Numbered from the stretch's first letter, positions 43,170-53,350 are shown. The stretch is DNA of 59,371 nucleotides from Lachnospiraceae bacterium (GCA_017622845.1 JAGAQJ010000075.1:1-59371), one strand, 5' to 3'. The notes: generated by a model not told the origin, from the letters alone. Numbers and translations: made by a program.

Positions 43170-44561
43170 ATGAGGAATAAATATACGCACGCACTGACAT
43201 TTACGGCAGGAGCTGCTGTCCTGGCATCTATGATGTTCACCTTTCCCGGACAATCAGTAAATGCTGCCGAAACATCTTCTTATCATCAAATCATAGAATT
43301 TGAAGATGCCAATCATTTTGAAGCCAATGGAAACAACAGAATTGAATCGTCACAATTTGCAGACTATTCCGGAAGCGGATATCTGTATCTTGTTTCGGGG
43401 TGGGGTGAAGTCAATTTCTCCGTTCCGCAGGCAGGCGAATACAAAATTACAATCGCTTCCAATGCCGACACTTACAAAGAAAATTATCTTTACCTTGATC
43501 ATGACAGTGCCGGCACATTAACCACAGCAGGAAACGGCTGGCAGGAGGATGTCTATACCTGCTACCTGTCAGAGGGAAGCCACAAATTCGGCGTTTCCAC
43601 AGGCTGGGGATACACTGCTCTCGACTATGTAGTGGTAGAATCCGTTTCTGACAGTCCGTCTCCTTCTGCCAACGGCATGTATATCAGCAACGGCAGGCTC
43701 TATGATGCCGACGGAAAAGAGTTTGTCATGCGCGGTATCAATATCGCACATGCATGGTATCCCGACTACACACAAACCTCTATCAATGCTATCGCAGACC
43801 TCGGCGCTAACTGTGTGCGTGTCGTTTTGGCAGATGGTACGCAATGGAACAAAACCTCTCGTTCCGAGGTTGAAAATATCATATCATGGTGTGAAGCGAG
43901 AGGTCTTGTATGTATCCTCGAAGTTCATGACCACACCGGTTATGATGATGTAAGCCGTCTCAATACGGCAGTCAGCTATTGGACTGACATGGCGGATTTA
44001 CTCAATGCTCACAAAAACTATGTCATCGTCAATATTGCAAATGAATGGCTTGGCACATGGAACAATTCTTCCACCTGGACCAGCTCATATCAGTCTGCAA
44101 TCCGTTCTCTTAGAAATGCCGGCATCGGAAATGTCCTTATGGTCGATACCTCCGGCTACGGTCAGGAAACGTCAACCTGCATCAATAACTGCCAGAGCGT
44201 TGTATCTGCCGACAACACCGGAAATACCATGATTTCCATCCATATGTACTCTGTTGCCGGGAAAGACGCTGCAACTGTGGAAAATAATATTGATTCCATG
44301 GTTTCCAAGGGGGTATGCTTCTGCATCGGCGAATTCGGCAACTGGCAAAACGGCGGCGATGTGGACGAAACAGCAATCATGCGCCGCTGCACCGATAAGA
44401 ATGTCGGCTATCTTGCATGGTCCTGGAAAGGAAACAGCGGTATTGATACCAGCCTGGATATCGCAAACGACTGGGCAGGCAGCAGTCTTACCGACTGGGG
44501 AAGCTATGTGTTCTATGCAGACGGCATCGGCATCAGAGCAACCTCACGCCTCGCCTACTAA
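43170..44561 (+). CDS. Secreted beta-mannanase, CBM35-like plus GH5
   Basis: A 463-residue exported glycoside hydrolase. A signal peptide (about 1-33, ending V-N-A-A) precedes a CBM6/35-like beta-sandwich (about 38-155, opening Y-H-Q-I-I-E-F-E-D-A). A Ser/Pro linker leads to a GH5 barrel. The acid/base is Glu292 in N-I-A-N-E-W and the nucleophile is Glu388 in I-G-E-F-G. The I-L-E-V-H-D-H-T-G-Y strand fits bacterial GH5 subfamily 8 mannanases. It should degrade plant mannan outside the cell. GGAGG precedes the ATG at 43170; the frame opens earlier at 43092. Confidence 0.88.
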   Translation: MRNKYTHALTFTAGAAVLASMMFTFPGQSVNAAETSSYHQIIEFEDANHFEANGNNRIESSQFADYSGSGYLYLVSGWGEVNFSVPQAGEYKITIASNADTYKENYLYLDHDSAGTLTTAGNGWQEDVYTCYLSEGSHKFGVSTGWGYTALDYVVVESVSDSPSPSANGMYISNGRLYDADGKEFVMRGINIAHAWYPDYTQTSINAIADLGANCVRVVLADGTQWNKTSRSEVENIISWCEARGLVCILEVHDHTGYDDVSRLNTAVSYWTDMADLLNAHKNYVIVNIANEWLGTWNNSSTWTSSYQSAIRSLRNAGIGNVLMVDTSGYGQETSTCINNCQSVVSADNTGNTMISIHMYSVAGKDAATVENNIDSMVSKGVCFCIGEFGNWQNGGDVDETAIMRRCTDKNVGYLAWSWKGNSGIDTSLDIANDWAGSSLTDWGSYVFYADGIGIRATSRLAY

Positions 44562-44615
44562 ACACCTATATATGCACCGCAGCAAACAAAACGGGGGTTG
44601 GGTAAAATGATGCAC

Positions 44616-44641
44616 GGACAGCGCAGCGAAATGCGCTGTCC
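44616..44641. other. Perfect hairpin between the mannanase gene and fliB
   Basis: GGACAGCGCA and TGCGCTGTCC pair over ten bases with a six-base loop. It lies between two convergent genes, so termination is its likely role, but there is no long T tract on either side. Confidence 0.55.
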
Positions 44642-44676
44642 TGATAAAAATATTGCTGTTATTTTCCAAACGCGCT

Positions 44677-45840
44677 CTAATGCAAAATAAGGAAAAAATA
44701 CTCCATCTCCAGCACCGGGTCTTCGAAATTTTCTTCCCAATACTCTGCCATTCCGTCTGTATTGTGGCCAATCATTCGAATATAAAGCGACAGGTAATCC
44801 CGCACTTCTTCCCACCGAAGCTTTCGCCCGGCAAGCTTTTCCTTAATAAATACTGACACACGTGTCATAATAAATTCCATTGCAATGCTTTGAAAATGCT
44901 CTGTCAGATACTCTAAATCATCGCTGACGCAATCACCATAAATTTCCGATACCAGCACATTCTCATAAAAAATCATATCTTTTGCAAAGTGTCCGTTCCA
45001 TTCATGCCATTCCTGTAAAAGTTCGTTCCATACTGCTTCTTTCCCGTCCAGCTCTTCCACAAAGGCTGCAATATCATGCAAGTATGGTTGATATGCAGGT
45101 TCTTCCTTATAAAACTGTGTCACATCAAACAAGGTCTGGCACACCTCAATCAATGCCTCCTTTTCATCAAATATTGTCTTTTGCCACAATTTTAGATTTT
45201 CTTGAAGATTTTCTGCATCTTCATACACTTCTATACAGGCATAGACCTCCTCCTCCCACTCGCATTCAAGACATTCATGGAGCAGGGAAAAGCAAAGCAT
45301 CAGTCTGTCCTCAAGAGAAAACTCCCGACGCCAAAGCAAGCCAATCAATGCATTCCGTACCTGATATTCCATCGGAAAATCAGAGTGCTCCAGGCAATGC
45401 GGAGGCAGCTGCATACGGCACTGCTCCGGCTTTTGGTGAATTAACTCCAGCACGGATGGGCAGGCACCGGAAAGAGAATACTCCTTCACAAGGATACTAT
45501 CCGCCTCGTCCTTACCAATTACATCAATTTCATTCTGCTTTCTTGGGAAACGGGCACATGTCTCTGATAACGCATGCTCTCCGTGTCTTTTCACAATCTC
45601 ACACAGACCGTTTTCGTCCAACAGCACACATGCCTGGCAAGGATTCTGCTTCATCTGATAGCCTTTTTCATCGTCCTGCCCTCCATGCGTTGTGTACTCG
45701 CACAGATACTTTGTTTCCTCATGATTCTGCCAGTTATCATAGCTTTCCTGCTCCACACGAATCGCCCAGCCCTTACAGCAGGTCATGGTACATTGCTCTG
45801 CAATGCACTGAAAGCTGTCATATATCGAATCCTGATACAT
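44677..45840 (-). CDS. fliB: Flagellin lysine-N-methylase
   Basis: A 387-residue protein with the cysteine-rich opening F-Q-C-I-A-E-Q-C-T-M-T-C-C-K-G-W, then C-Q-A-C-V-L-L-D and T-C-A-R-F-P-R, the pattern of FliB Fe-S proteins that methylate lysines of flagellin using SAM. The C-terminal half is helical and acidic. It implies a flagellated host, although no flagellin gene is in the window. It is transcribed alone. Confidence 0.88.
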   Translation of the reverse strand: MYQDSIYDSFQCIAEQCTMTCCKGWAIRVEQESYDNWQNHEETKYLCEYTTHGGQDDEKGYQMKQNPCQACVLLDENGLCEIVKRHGEHALSETCARFPRKQNEIDVIGKDEADSILVKEYSLSGACPSVLELIHQKPEQCRMQLPPHCLEHSDFPMEYQVRNALIGLLWRREFSLEDRLMLCFSLLHECLECEWEEEVYACIEVYEDAENLQENLKLWQKTIFDEKEALIEVCQTLFDVTQFYKEEPAYQPYLHDIAAFVEELDGKEAVWNELLQEWHEWNGHFAKDMIFYENVLVSEIYGDCVSDDLEYLTEHFQSIAMEFIMTRVSVFIKEKLAGRKLRWEEVRDYLSLYIRMIGHNTDGMAEYWEENFEDPVLEMEYFFLILH

Positions 45841-45933
45841 ATCTTATCCTTTCTGTATTACTTCCTGTAAACCCAAAAATTACAGCGCCCAAGTTGGAAG
45901 CTTACAAAACCTAATGCTCCAAGTAGAGCAGTC

Positions 45934-46242
45934 TTATTCCCAATATTGAAAGTCATATCCATCTTCAGGTTCGCCAATAGCATAGCCTAATGCAGCTGTT
46001 GTTTTATCTTTGAATATCTGCAGCCATTCATCCCATTCTTTTTGCGGCATTTTACCATAAAGCTGCAATCCACTCGGTTCAACAGAGGCTTCGATAAATT
46101 TTCCGTCCTCACCGTACCATTGCGGACAACCATTGACAAACCCTTTCCATTGTGGCATTTGAGTATAAATTTTCTCTACTTTATTCCATACTTCTTGTGG
46201 TGCAGAATAATGAATATTGATATTAATGCAAAAATTTACCAT
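45934..46242 (-). CDS. Small protein of unknown function
   Basis: A 102-residue protein that I do not recognise. The ATG at 46242 follows GGGAG; the open frame runs back to 46410 into argS and is unlikely to be coding there. It has I-N-I-H-Y-S-A-P-Q-E-V-W, three tryptophan-rich turns (P-Q-W-K-G-F, P-Q-W-Y-G-E-D-G) and the ending G-E-P-E-D-G-Y-D-F-Q-Y-W-E. It has no signal or membrane segment. Size and composition resemble immunity or polymorphic-toxin accessory proteins, but no toxin is nearby. Confidence 0.6.
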   Translation of the reverse strand: MVNFCININIHYSAPQEVWNKVEKIYTQMPQWKGFVNGCPQWYGEDGKFIEASVEPSGLQLYGKMPQKEWDEWLQIFKDKTTAALGYAIGEPEDGYDFQYWE

Positions 46243-46354
46243 AAAAACATCTCCCATCCGCCGATTTAGCGGCATATTTCCTATACACGGGTCTGTGCAT
46301 AAAAATATGCGGTGAAGCTCATTCACCACATATTTTCTATCGTCCAATACGTCA

Positions 46355-48127
46355 TTACATTCGTTCCGGTGCAGAGAAACCAAGTAAATCAATGGAAGTC
46401 TCAAGCACATCTCTTGTAAGCGCCAGAAGCGCTATCCAGCCAGCCTTTTGTTCCTCGTCTTCTTCCGTAAGGATTTTTGTCTCATGATAAAAATGGTTGA
46501 AGGCATTGGCAAGACCATAAATATAAGCACAAATCTTATGCGGCGCAAGCTCGTCATAGGCCGCCTGCATACTTGCATTGTAAGAAGCAAGCTCCAGCAT
46601 AAGCTGCTTCTCGCTCTCGTTTACAGGCGCTTTAATCTTAGAAAGTACCGCTTCTACATCTTGGCCGTTTTCTGTGTATTTGGCAAGAATTGACTTAATA
46701 CGCACAATTGTGTACAGAATATATGGACCGGTATCTCCCTCAAACGAAGTAAAGCGGTCAATATCAAAGATATAATCTTTGCTTGCCTGATTGGATAAGT
46801 CTCCATATTTCAATGCAGATAACGCAACAATCTCCGCTGTCTGCTTCGCTTCGTTTTCGTCTACCTCGCGGTTATCTGTAATCTTGCGGAGCATTTCATC
46901 ATTGATTTCCTGAATCAGATTCTCCAGACGCATCACGCCGCCTTCCCGTGTCTTAAACGGCTTCCCGTCTTTGCCGTTCATCGTACCGAATCCGATATGC
47001 ACAAGCTTTGTCTCGGGCTTCACAAGCTTTGTCTTTCTTGCACAGCGGAATACCTGCTCAAAATAAAGCTCCTGACGCTTATCTGTCAGATATACCAGCT
47101 CATCCGGCTTCTCCTGCTCCATACGCATCAGAATCGTGGCAAGGTCGGTCGTATTGTAAAGCGCTGCTCCATCTGACTTTAAAATCATACATGGAGGAAT
47201 CTCCTTTGTGTCTGTCTCTTCCTTCACATCAACGACAAGTGCGCCGTCACTGATATATGCATAGCCGCCCTTTTTCATCTCATCAACCATGCCCGGTATC
47301 AGGTCATGAACTGACGATTCACCGTTCCAAAGGTCAAAGTCCACATTTAACTTCTCATAATTTTTCTTTAAATCTGTCACAGATACAGCGATAATGTGAT
47401 TCCAAAGTGCGCGATACCCTCTCACGCCGCTTTGCAGCTTAAAGGTGCACGCCATCGCATTTGCCTTGTACTCCTCATCCTCCTTGGAACGTTTGCTTGC
47501 AAACGGATAAATCTCCTCAAGCTCGGAAATCGTAAACGGAGGCTCTGTCGGGTAATCGCCTGTGTAACTTTCGTCAAAATACACAAGCTCAGGTTTCCGT
47601 ATCTTCAGCTCGTTCATAATCAGCCCCATCGGCTGTCCCCAGTCGCCAAGGTGAATATCGCCAATGACATTGTGCCCCATGAAACGGGCAATCCGCTTTA
47701 CGCTTTCACCGATAATTGCAGAACGAAGATGCCCCACATGTAACGGCTTTGCAACATTAGGACCGCCGTAATCAATCACAATCTTAAGCGGATTTTCGGC
47801 TTCCTCAACTCCGTACTTCTTTGCCACTCTCATCTCTTTTACATAATGACCAACAAACTCATTTTTAAGCTTCAAGTTCAAAAATCCGGGGGCTGCTGCC
47901 TCAGCCTTCTCAAATACGCTGCTGTCTGCCAGCTTTGCAGCCACATCATTTGCAATCATAATCGGTGCTTTTTTGTACTGCTTTGCGCCTGCCATCGCAC
48001 CGTTACACTGATACTCGCATAAATCAGGTCTGTTTGAAATCGTGACCTTGCCAAGCTCACGCTCATAGCCTGCTGCCTCAAAAGCGTTCTTCATCTCTTC
48101 TGAAATTAATTCCAATAGCTTCTTCAT
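46355..48127 (-). CDS. argS: Arginyl-tRNA synthetase (class I)
   Basis: A 590-residue synthetase. The N-terminal additional domain is followed by the HIGH motif in K-P-L-H-V-G-H-L-R near residue 130, and the KMSKS position is occupied by a G-K-P-F-K-T-R-E-G-type motif near residue 390. The C-terminal DALR anticodon domain ends in the conserved A-P-E-R-M. It overlaps the queH stop by four bases (ATGA), so the two are translationally coupled. Confidence 0.97.
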   Translation of the reverse strand: MKKLLELISEEMKNAFEAAGYERELGKVTISNRPDLCEYQCNGAMAGAKQYKKAPIMIANDVAAKLADSSVFEKAEAAAPGFLNLKLKNEFVGHYVKEMRVAKKYGVEEAENPLKIVIDYGGPNVAKPLHVGHLRSAIIGESVKRIARFMGHNVIGDIHLGDWGQPMGLIMNELKIRKPELVYFDESYTGDYPTEPPFTISELEEIYPFASKRSKEDEEYKANAMACTFKLQSGVRGYRALWNHIIAVSVTDLKKNYEKLNVDFDLWNGESSVHDLIPGMVDEMKKGGYAYISDGALVVDVKEETDTKEIPPCMILKSDGAALYNTTDLATILMRMEQEKPDELVYLTDKRQELYFEQVFRCARKTKLVKPETKLVHIGFGTMNGKDGKPFKTREGGVMRLENLIQEINDEMLRKITDNREVDENEAKQTAEIVALSALKYGDLSNQASKDYIFDIDRFTSFEGDTGPYILYTIVRIKSILAKYTENGQDVEAVLSKIKAPVNESEKQLMLELASYNASMQAAYDELAPHKICAYIYGLANAFNHFYHETKILTEEDEEQKAGWIALLALTRDVLETSIDLLGFSAPERM

Positions 48128-48858
48128 GCTTCATTTTTCCTTTCTGCCTTCTGTTTTTCCCTCTCCTGCTTCGAATAGACACATCCGCAGTAATCCTGCC
48201 TGTATAAATCATACTCCGCCGAAAGCTCGATGGACCTCTTATAACCGTTCTTCTTTTTAAAATCGGACACCAGCCAATTTACATGATACTCCTGTGACAG
48301 CCGCTCACCAATTTCGTTCAGTTTCTTCGCATTTTTCAGAGGACTTATCGTCAGTGTTGTGGCAAAGTAATCATAGTTTCCCTTTTGTGCAAGTTCGGCT
48401 GTCTTTCTCAGACGAAGCTCATAACACAAAAAACACCGCTCTCCACCTTCAGGACAATCCTCAAGTCCTTTCGCTGTCTGATAAAATTGTTCCGGTTCAT
48501 AATCGCCCTCTAACACCTCTATCGGATATCCAATGCCCTGGCGGTTGTATGCTTCAATCAGGCGCTTCTGCTCTGCAGCACGCCTTTTATATTCATTCGC
48601 AAAGGAAATGTTCGGATTATAATAAAAAACCGTGATTCTGAAATACTTACGCAGATATTCCAGCACATAACTGCTGCACGGTGCACAACAACTGTGCAGA
48701 AAAAGCCGTTTTCCGTTTTCCTGATTCTTTTCCTGTTGTTCCAACAGCTTATCCAGCTCCTTTTGAAAATTTCTTGCATTCTCCACGTCTGCTCCAAACC
48801 TTTCCTTACTGCCATACTTTTTAAGAGAGTACACCTGTCTGATATCTTTCTTTTGCAT
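48124..48858 (-). CDS. queH: Epoxyqueuosine reductase QueH
   Basis: A 244-residue enzyme of the last queuosine step. The L-H-S-C-C-A-P-C-S-S-Y motif near residue 55 gives the first cysteine group, with E-R-C-F-L-C-Y-E-L-R-L and D-Y-C-G-C further on. The ATG at 48858 is chosen because the GTG at 48918 lies inside a strong hairpin; neither start has a good ribosome binding site. It is coupled to argS by an ATGA overlap. It implies queuosine-modified tRNAs. Confidence 0.85.
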   Translation of the reverse strand: MQKKDIRQVYSLKKYGSKERFGADVENARNFQKELDKLLEQQEKNQENGKRLFLHSCCAPCSSYVLEYLRKYFRITVFYYNPNISFANEYKRRAAEQKRLIEAYNRQGIGYPIEVLEGDYEPEQFYQTAKGLEDCPEGGERCFLCYELRLRKTAELAQKGNYDYFATTLTISPLKNAKKLNEIGERLSQEYHVNWLVSDFKKKNGYKRSIELSAEYDLYRQDYCGCVYSKQEREKQKAERKNEA

Positions 48859-48904
48859 ATTTTTATATAGAGAACATGCCTGTCCAATCTGTCTGTAATA
48901 TATG

Positions 48905-48941
48905 AAATAGAAGAACACCTTCTCCTGGCGTTCTTCTATTT
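48905..48941 (-). terminator. Strong hairpin after carB, overlapping the alternative queH start
   Basis: On the minus strand AAATAGAAGAACGCC and GGTGTTCTTCTATTT pair over 15 bases, with a G-U pair that exists only on this strand. The tail is T-rich. It is 25 bases after the carB stop and contains AGGAG in its loop. Confidence 0.75.
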
Positions 48942-48965
48942 TTATCTTCTGCTCCGCTGACGTAA

Positions 48966-51900
48966 CTACAAGTCTGCAATGTTCACCAATGTAAGCGGAT
49001 TTTCATTTTTATTCTCTAAGCTGGTAGCCAACGCTTTTGCAGTGTCAAGCGCCGTAATACAGTTGACGCCTGTTTCAATAGAGGTTCTCCTTATCAGGAA
49101 ACCATCTCTTGACTTGTCGCGTCCTTGTGTCGGCGTATCAATTACAAGGTCAATCTTATGTCCGAGGATTAAGTCCATAACAGTCGGCGACTCCTGATGA
49201 ATCTTGTTCACCTTTCTTGCCTTTACACCGGCATCATTTAATGCCTTAGCAGTACTTCTTGTTGCATAAATCGTATATCCAAGCTTTTCAAATCGTCTGC
49301 CGATCTCAATTGCCTCACCCTTGTCAGCATCCTTTACAGTAATAATCATCTGTTTATGTCTTGGCAAATCAATACCTGCTCCAAGGAATGCCTTGTAGAG
49401 CGCCTCATTAAAGGTCTTGGCAATGCCGAGGCATTCACCTGTCGACTTCATCTCCGGTCCAAGACTAATCTCGGCGCCTCTTATTTTCTCGAAGGAGAAT
49501 ACCGGCATTTTAATCGCAACATATTCCGCTTCCTTCTGTAAGCCCGGCTCATATCCTAACTCCTTAATCGTCTTTCCGATAATAACCTCTGTTGCAAGGT
49601 CCACAATCGGGATACCTGTTACCTTGCTGATATAGGGAACTGTCCTTGAAGAACGCGGATTTACTTCGATGACATAAACCTCCTCGCCTACAGCGATAAA
49701 CTGGATATTAATCAGTCCCTTTACATGCAATGCTTTTGCAAGACGTCTTGTGTACTCGGCAATCGTCTCTTTTACCTTATTGCTGATTGTATGTGCAGGA
49801 TATACGGAAATGGAATCGCCGGAGTGAACTCCCGTTCTTTCGATATGCTCCATAATGCCCGGTATCAGAATATCCGTACCGTCGCATACAGCATCTACCT
49901 CAAGCTCCTTGCCCTGCAGGTACTTATCAACAAGAATTGGATGGTCCTGTGCAATCCGATTGATGATTTCCATAAATTCTTCGATTTCTTCATCGGAAAT
50001 CGCAATCTGCATACCTTGTCCGCCAAGGACATAGGACGGTCTGACAAGTACAGGATAACCTAATCGGTTCGCAACCTCCTTTGCCTCCTTCGCGGTATAT
50101 ACGGTACCACCTGCCGCACGCGGAATCTGTGTCTCCTCAAGAATTTTATCAAATAATTCCCTATCCTCTGCTGCGTCAACGTCTTCCGCCTTCGTGCCGA
50201 GAATGGGAACGCCCATCTTCATCAGGCTTTCTGTCAGCTTAATTGCCGTCTGTCCGCCGAACTGAACGACTGCTCCGTCAGGCTTCTCGATATTGACGAT
50301 ATTCTCGACATCCTCCGGAGTAAGCGGTTCAAAATAAAGTTTGTCGGCAATGTCAAAGTCCGTACTTACTGTCTCAGGGTTATTGTTGATAATTACCGTC
50401 TCATAACCTGCCTTAGAGAAAGCCCATGTAGCATGTACGGAACAGTAATCAAACTCAATACCCTGTCCGATACGAATCGGTCCTGAACCAAGCACCAGTA
50501 CCTTCTTGGGCGGATTTGTCTCAACCGCTTCGTTACTTCCGTCAAAGCATGAATAATAATATGGTGTGCTCGCCTCAAACTCAGCCGCACAGGTGTCAAC
50601 CATTTTAAAGGCTGCAACAATATGATTGTCATAGCGCATTTGCTTGATTTCCTGCTCACTCTTTCCGGTCAGTCTCGCAATCACATTGTCAGGAAACTCA
50701 ATTCTCTTTGCTTCCCTTAAAAGCTCTACCGTAAGCGGCTGTGTCTCCAATGCATGCTCCATCTCCACAATGACAGCAAGCTTATCAATAAACCATCTGT
50801 CTATCTTCGTAATGTGATAGATAGTATCATAATCAATTCCTTTTCTGAGCGCCTCTGCAATCACATAGATTCTCTGGTCATCGACTTTCTCCATGCGCTT
50901 TAACAGGGCATCCTTGTCAAGCGCGCTGAAGTCATAGCTTCTAAGACAGTCAACATGCTGCTCCAAGGAACGAATTGCCTTCATCAGTGCGCCTTCAAAG
51001 TTTGTGCAGATGCTCATGACCTCGCCTGTTGCCTTCATCTGCGTGGTCAATGTTCTCTTTGCCGTGATAAACTTATCAAACGGAAGTCTCGGCATTTTTA
51101 CGACGCAGTAGTCAAGCGCCGGCTCAAAGCTTGCATAGGTCTTGCCTGTAATGGCATTTTTAATCTCATCCAGTGTATAGCCAAGCGCTATCTTTGCTGC
51201 AACCTTTGCAATCGGATAGCCTGTTGCCTTGGAAGCAAGCGCTGAAGAACGGCTGACACGAGGGTTTACTTCGATGACACAATACTCAAAGCTTGTAGGA
51301 TGAAGTGCAAACTGTACATTACAGCCGCCTGTGATATTCAGCTCTGAGATAATATTTAATGCGGAAGTACGCAGCATCTGATACTCTTTATCACTTAAGG
51401 TCTGCGAAGGCGCTACGACGATACTGTCGCCCGTATGTACGCCGACAGGGTCGATATTTTCCATATTACATACCGTGATGCAGTTTCCGGCACTGTCGCG
51501 CATCACCTCATACTCAATTTCCTTCCAGCCTGCAATACAGCGCTCTACAAGAACCTGTCCCACGCGGGAAAGTCTCAGACCATTTTCAAGAATTTCCTCA
51601 AGCTCTGCCTGATTGTGTGCGATACCGCCGCCGCTTCCGCCAAGGGTATAAGCAGGACGAAGCACTACGGGATATCCAATCGTATTGGTAAATGCCACGC
51701 CGTCTTCCACATTTTCGACAACAAGGGACGCTGCACAAGGCTCACCGATTTTTTCCATGGTGTCTTTAAATTCCTGTCTGTCCTCAGCCTTCTTGATGGT
51801 AGCTGCTGTCGTGCCGAGAAGCTTTACATTATGAGAAGCCAGAAAACCGCTCTCCTCAAGCTCCATGCCAAGATTTAATCCTGCCTGGCCTCCCAGTGTA

Positions 51901-52163
51901 GGAAGTATCGAATCAGGCTTTTCCTTCTCGATAATCTGCTCCAAAACCTTTACTGTCAAAGGCTCAATATAAACTTTATCTGCGATATCTCTGTCCGTCA
52001 TGATGGTAGCCGGATTGGAGTTTACCAGAACAACCTCAATGCCCTCCTCCTTTAAGGAACGGCATGCCTGCGTTCCTGCATAGTCAAACTCTGCAGCCTG
52101 TCCGATGACGATAGGACCGGAACCAATCACCATTACTTTTTTTACATTAGGATTCTTTGGCAT
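48966..52163 (-). CDS. carB: Carbamoyl-phosphate synthase large subunit
   Basis: A 1065-residue enzyme made of two homologous ATP-grasp halves (about 1-400 and 550-935) and a C-terminal MGS-like allosteric domain. The G-S-G-P-I-V-I-G-Q and G-S-G-P-I-R-I-G-Q openings, E-V-N-P-R-V-S-R and E-V-N-P-R-S-S-R signatures confirm both halves. With CarA it makes carbamoyl phosphate for arginine and pyrimidine synthesis. Its start overlaps the carA stop by one base. Confidence 0.98.
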   Translation of the reverse strand: MPKNPNVKKVMVIGSGPIVIGQAAEFDYAGTQACRSLKEEGIEVVLVNSNPATIMTDRDIADKVYIEPLTVKVLEQIIEKEKPDSILPTLGGQAGLNLGMELEESGFLASHNVKLLGTTAATIKKAEDRQEFKDTMEKIGEPCAASLVVENVEDGVAFTNTIGYPVVLRPAYTLGGSGGGIAHNQAELEEILENGLRLSRVGQVLVERCIAGWKEIEYEVMRDSAGNCITVCNMENIDPVGVHTGDSIVVAPSQTLSDKEYQMLRTSALNIISELNITGGCNVQFALHPTSFEYCVIEVNPRVSRSSALASKATGYPIAKVAAKIALGYTLDEIKNAITGKTYASFEPALDYCVVKMPRLPFDKFITAKRTLTTQMKATGEVMSICTNFEGALMKAIRSLEQHVDCLRSYDFSALDKDALLKRMEKVDDQRIYVIAEALRKGIDYDTIYHITKIDRWFIDKLAVIVEMEHALETQPLTVELLREAKRIEFPDNVIARLTGKSEQEIKQMRYDNHIVAAFKMVDTCAAEFEASTPYYYSCFDGSNEAVETNPPKKVLVLGSGPIRIGQGIEFDYCSVHATWAFSKAGYETVIINNNPETVSTDFDIADKLYFEPLTPEDVENIVNIEKPDGAVVQFGGQTAIKLTESLMKMGVPILGTKAEDVDAAEDRELFDKILEETQIPRAAGGTVYTAKEAKEVANRLGYPVLVRPSYVLGGQGMQIAISDEEIEEFMEIINRIAQDHPILVDKYLQGKELEVDAVCDGTDILIPGIMEHIERTGVHSGDSISVYPAHTISNKVKETIAEYTRRLAKALHVKGLINIQFIAVGEEVYVIEVNPRSSRTVPYISKVTGIPIVDLATEVIIGKTIKELGYEPGLQKEAEYVAIKMPVFSFEKIRGAEISLGPEMKSTGECLGIAKTFNEALYKAFLGAGIDLPRHKQMIITVKDADKGEAIEIGRRFEKLGYTIYATRSTAKALNDAGVKARKVNKIHQESPTVMDLILGHKIDLVIDTPTQGRDKSRDGFLIRRTSIETGVNCITALDTAKALATSLENKNENPLTLVNIADL

Positions 52164-53350
52164 TATCTCGTCACCTCCATCATCTTGATAAATCTGTCAA
52201 ACAAATAACCTGAGTCCTGCGGACCGCAGCATGCCTCCGGATGAAACTGAACCGTAAAAATATTTTTTCCTGTATAATTCAGCCCTTCATTTGTTCCATC
52301 GTTTACATTGATAAATGCAGGAGTCGCAACCTTCGGATCAAGCTTGTCCATGTCCACCACATATCCGTGGTTCTGTGAGGAGATATATACGCGTCCCGTT
52401 GCAAGGTCCTTAACGGGATGATTTCCGCCTCTGTGTCCGTACTTCATCTTGTAGGTATCCGCTCCCGTTGCAAGCGCCATAAGCTGATGCCCCAAGCAAA
52501 TTGCGAATATTGGAATCTCTGTGTCGTAGAGCTTTTTAATCTCTGCTATAATGGAGGTACATTCCTTCGGGTCTCCGGGACCGTTTGAAAGCATGATTCC
52601 GTCAGGATTTGACGCGATAATTTCTGCTGCCGTTGTGTGTGCAGGATATACTGTCACATCACAGCCTCTGATTTTAAGAGAGTACGCAATATTATCTTTT
52701 GTGCCAAGGTCAAGAAGCGCGACTTTCTTTCCTAAGCCGTTTAACTCTCTTACAAGCGACGGCTTCCTTTCTCTTTTTCCTGCTTCGTAATCGGCTGCCG
52801 CAAATTTTGCGCTTCCTGATATTGCACCGTTTTCCGCAAGAGATGTCGAGCCTTTTACTTCGTATTTTTCTTTACAGGTAACCTTTTCAACTACTTTACC
52901 GGTTGTATAGGCTTTTAATTTTGGTAAAACCTCTTCAAAACTGTAGTTTTCATTTGTGGTTATCATGCCGTTCATCGTACCCTTTTCGCGCAGTATTTTT
53001 GTAAGCGCTCTGGTGTCAATGCCTGCAATACCCGGTACATTATTTTCTTCTAAAAACTGCTGAATTGAAAAATCTGCTCTGAAATTGCTGAAATTCCTAG
53101 ATAATTCCCTGACAATGAACCCATCGGTCCAAGGCTTGAGAGACTCCATGTCGTCCTTACAGATACCGTAATTGCCTATCAGCGGATAGGTCATGCAGAC
53201 TGCCTGTCCCGCATAAGACGGGTCCGTAAGCACTTCAAGGTAGCCTGCCATGGAGGTATTAAATACGATTTCACTGATAACTTCTTTGTCGGCGCCGATA
53301 TGAGTTCCCTCAAATACAGTGCCGTCTTCCAATATTAAAAATGCCTTCAT
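52163..53350 (-). CDS. carA: Carbamoyl-phosphate synthase small subunit
   Basis: A 395-residue glutaminase subunit. The C-terminal class I amidotransferase domain has the nucleophile in F-A-I-C-L-G-H-Q near residue 287, with F-H-P-E-A near 371. An insertion near residues 175-200 with A-E-N-G-A-I-S-G-S-A-K is longer than usual. It is first in the carAB operon, behind a clear promoter. No pyr-type leader or attenuator is visible. Confidence 0.97.
   Translation of the reverse strand: MKAFLILEDGTVFEGTHIGADKEVISEIVFNTSMAGYLEVLTDPSYAGQAVCMTYPLIGNYGICKDDMESLKPWTDGFIVRELSRNFSNFRADFSIQQFLEENNVPGIAGIDTRALTKILREKGTMNGMITTNENYSFEEVLPKLKAYTTGKVVEKVTCKEKYEVKGSTSLAENGAISGSAKFAAADYEAGKRERKPSLVRELNGLGKKVALLDLGTKDNIAYSLKIRGCDVTVYPAHTTAAEIIASNPDGIMLSNGPGDPKECTSIIAEIKKLYDTEIPIFAICLGHQLMALATGADTYKMKYGHRGGNHPVKDLATGRVYISSQNHGYVVDMDKLDPKVATPAFINVNDGTNEGLNYTGKNIFTVQFHPEACCGPQDSGYLFDRFIKMMEVTR

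Noticed and set aside
46243-46410. Upstream extension of the 102-aa protein into argS
   Set aside because: It overlaps the end of argS, and the GGGAG-supported ATG at 46242 explains the start better.
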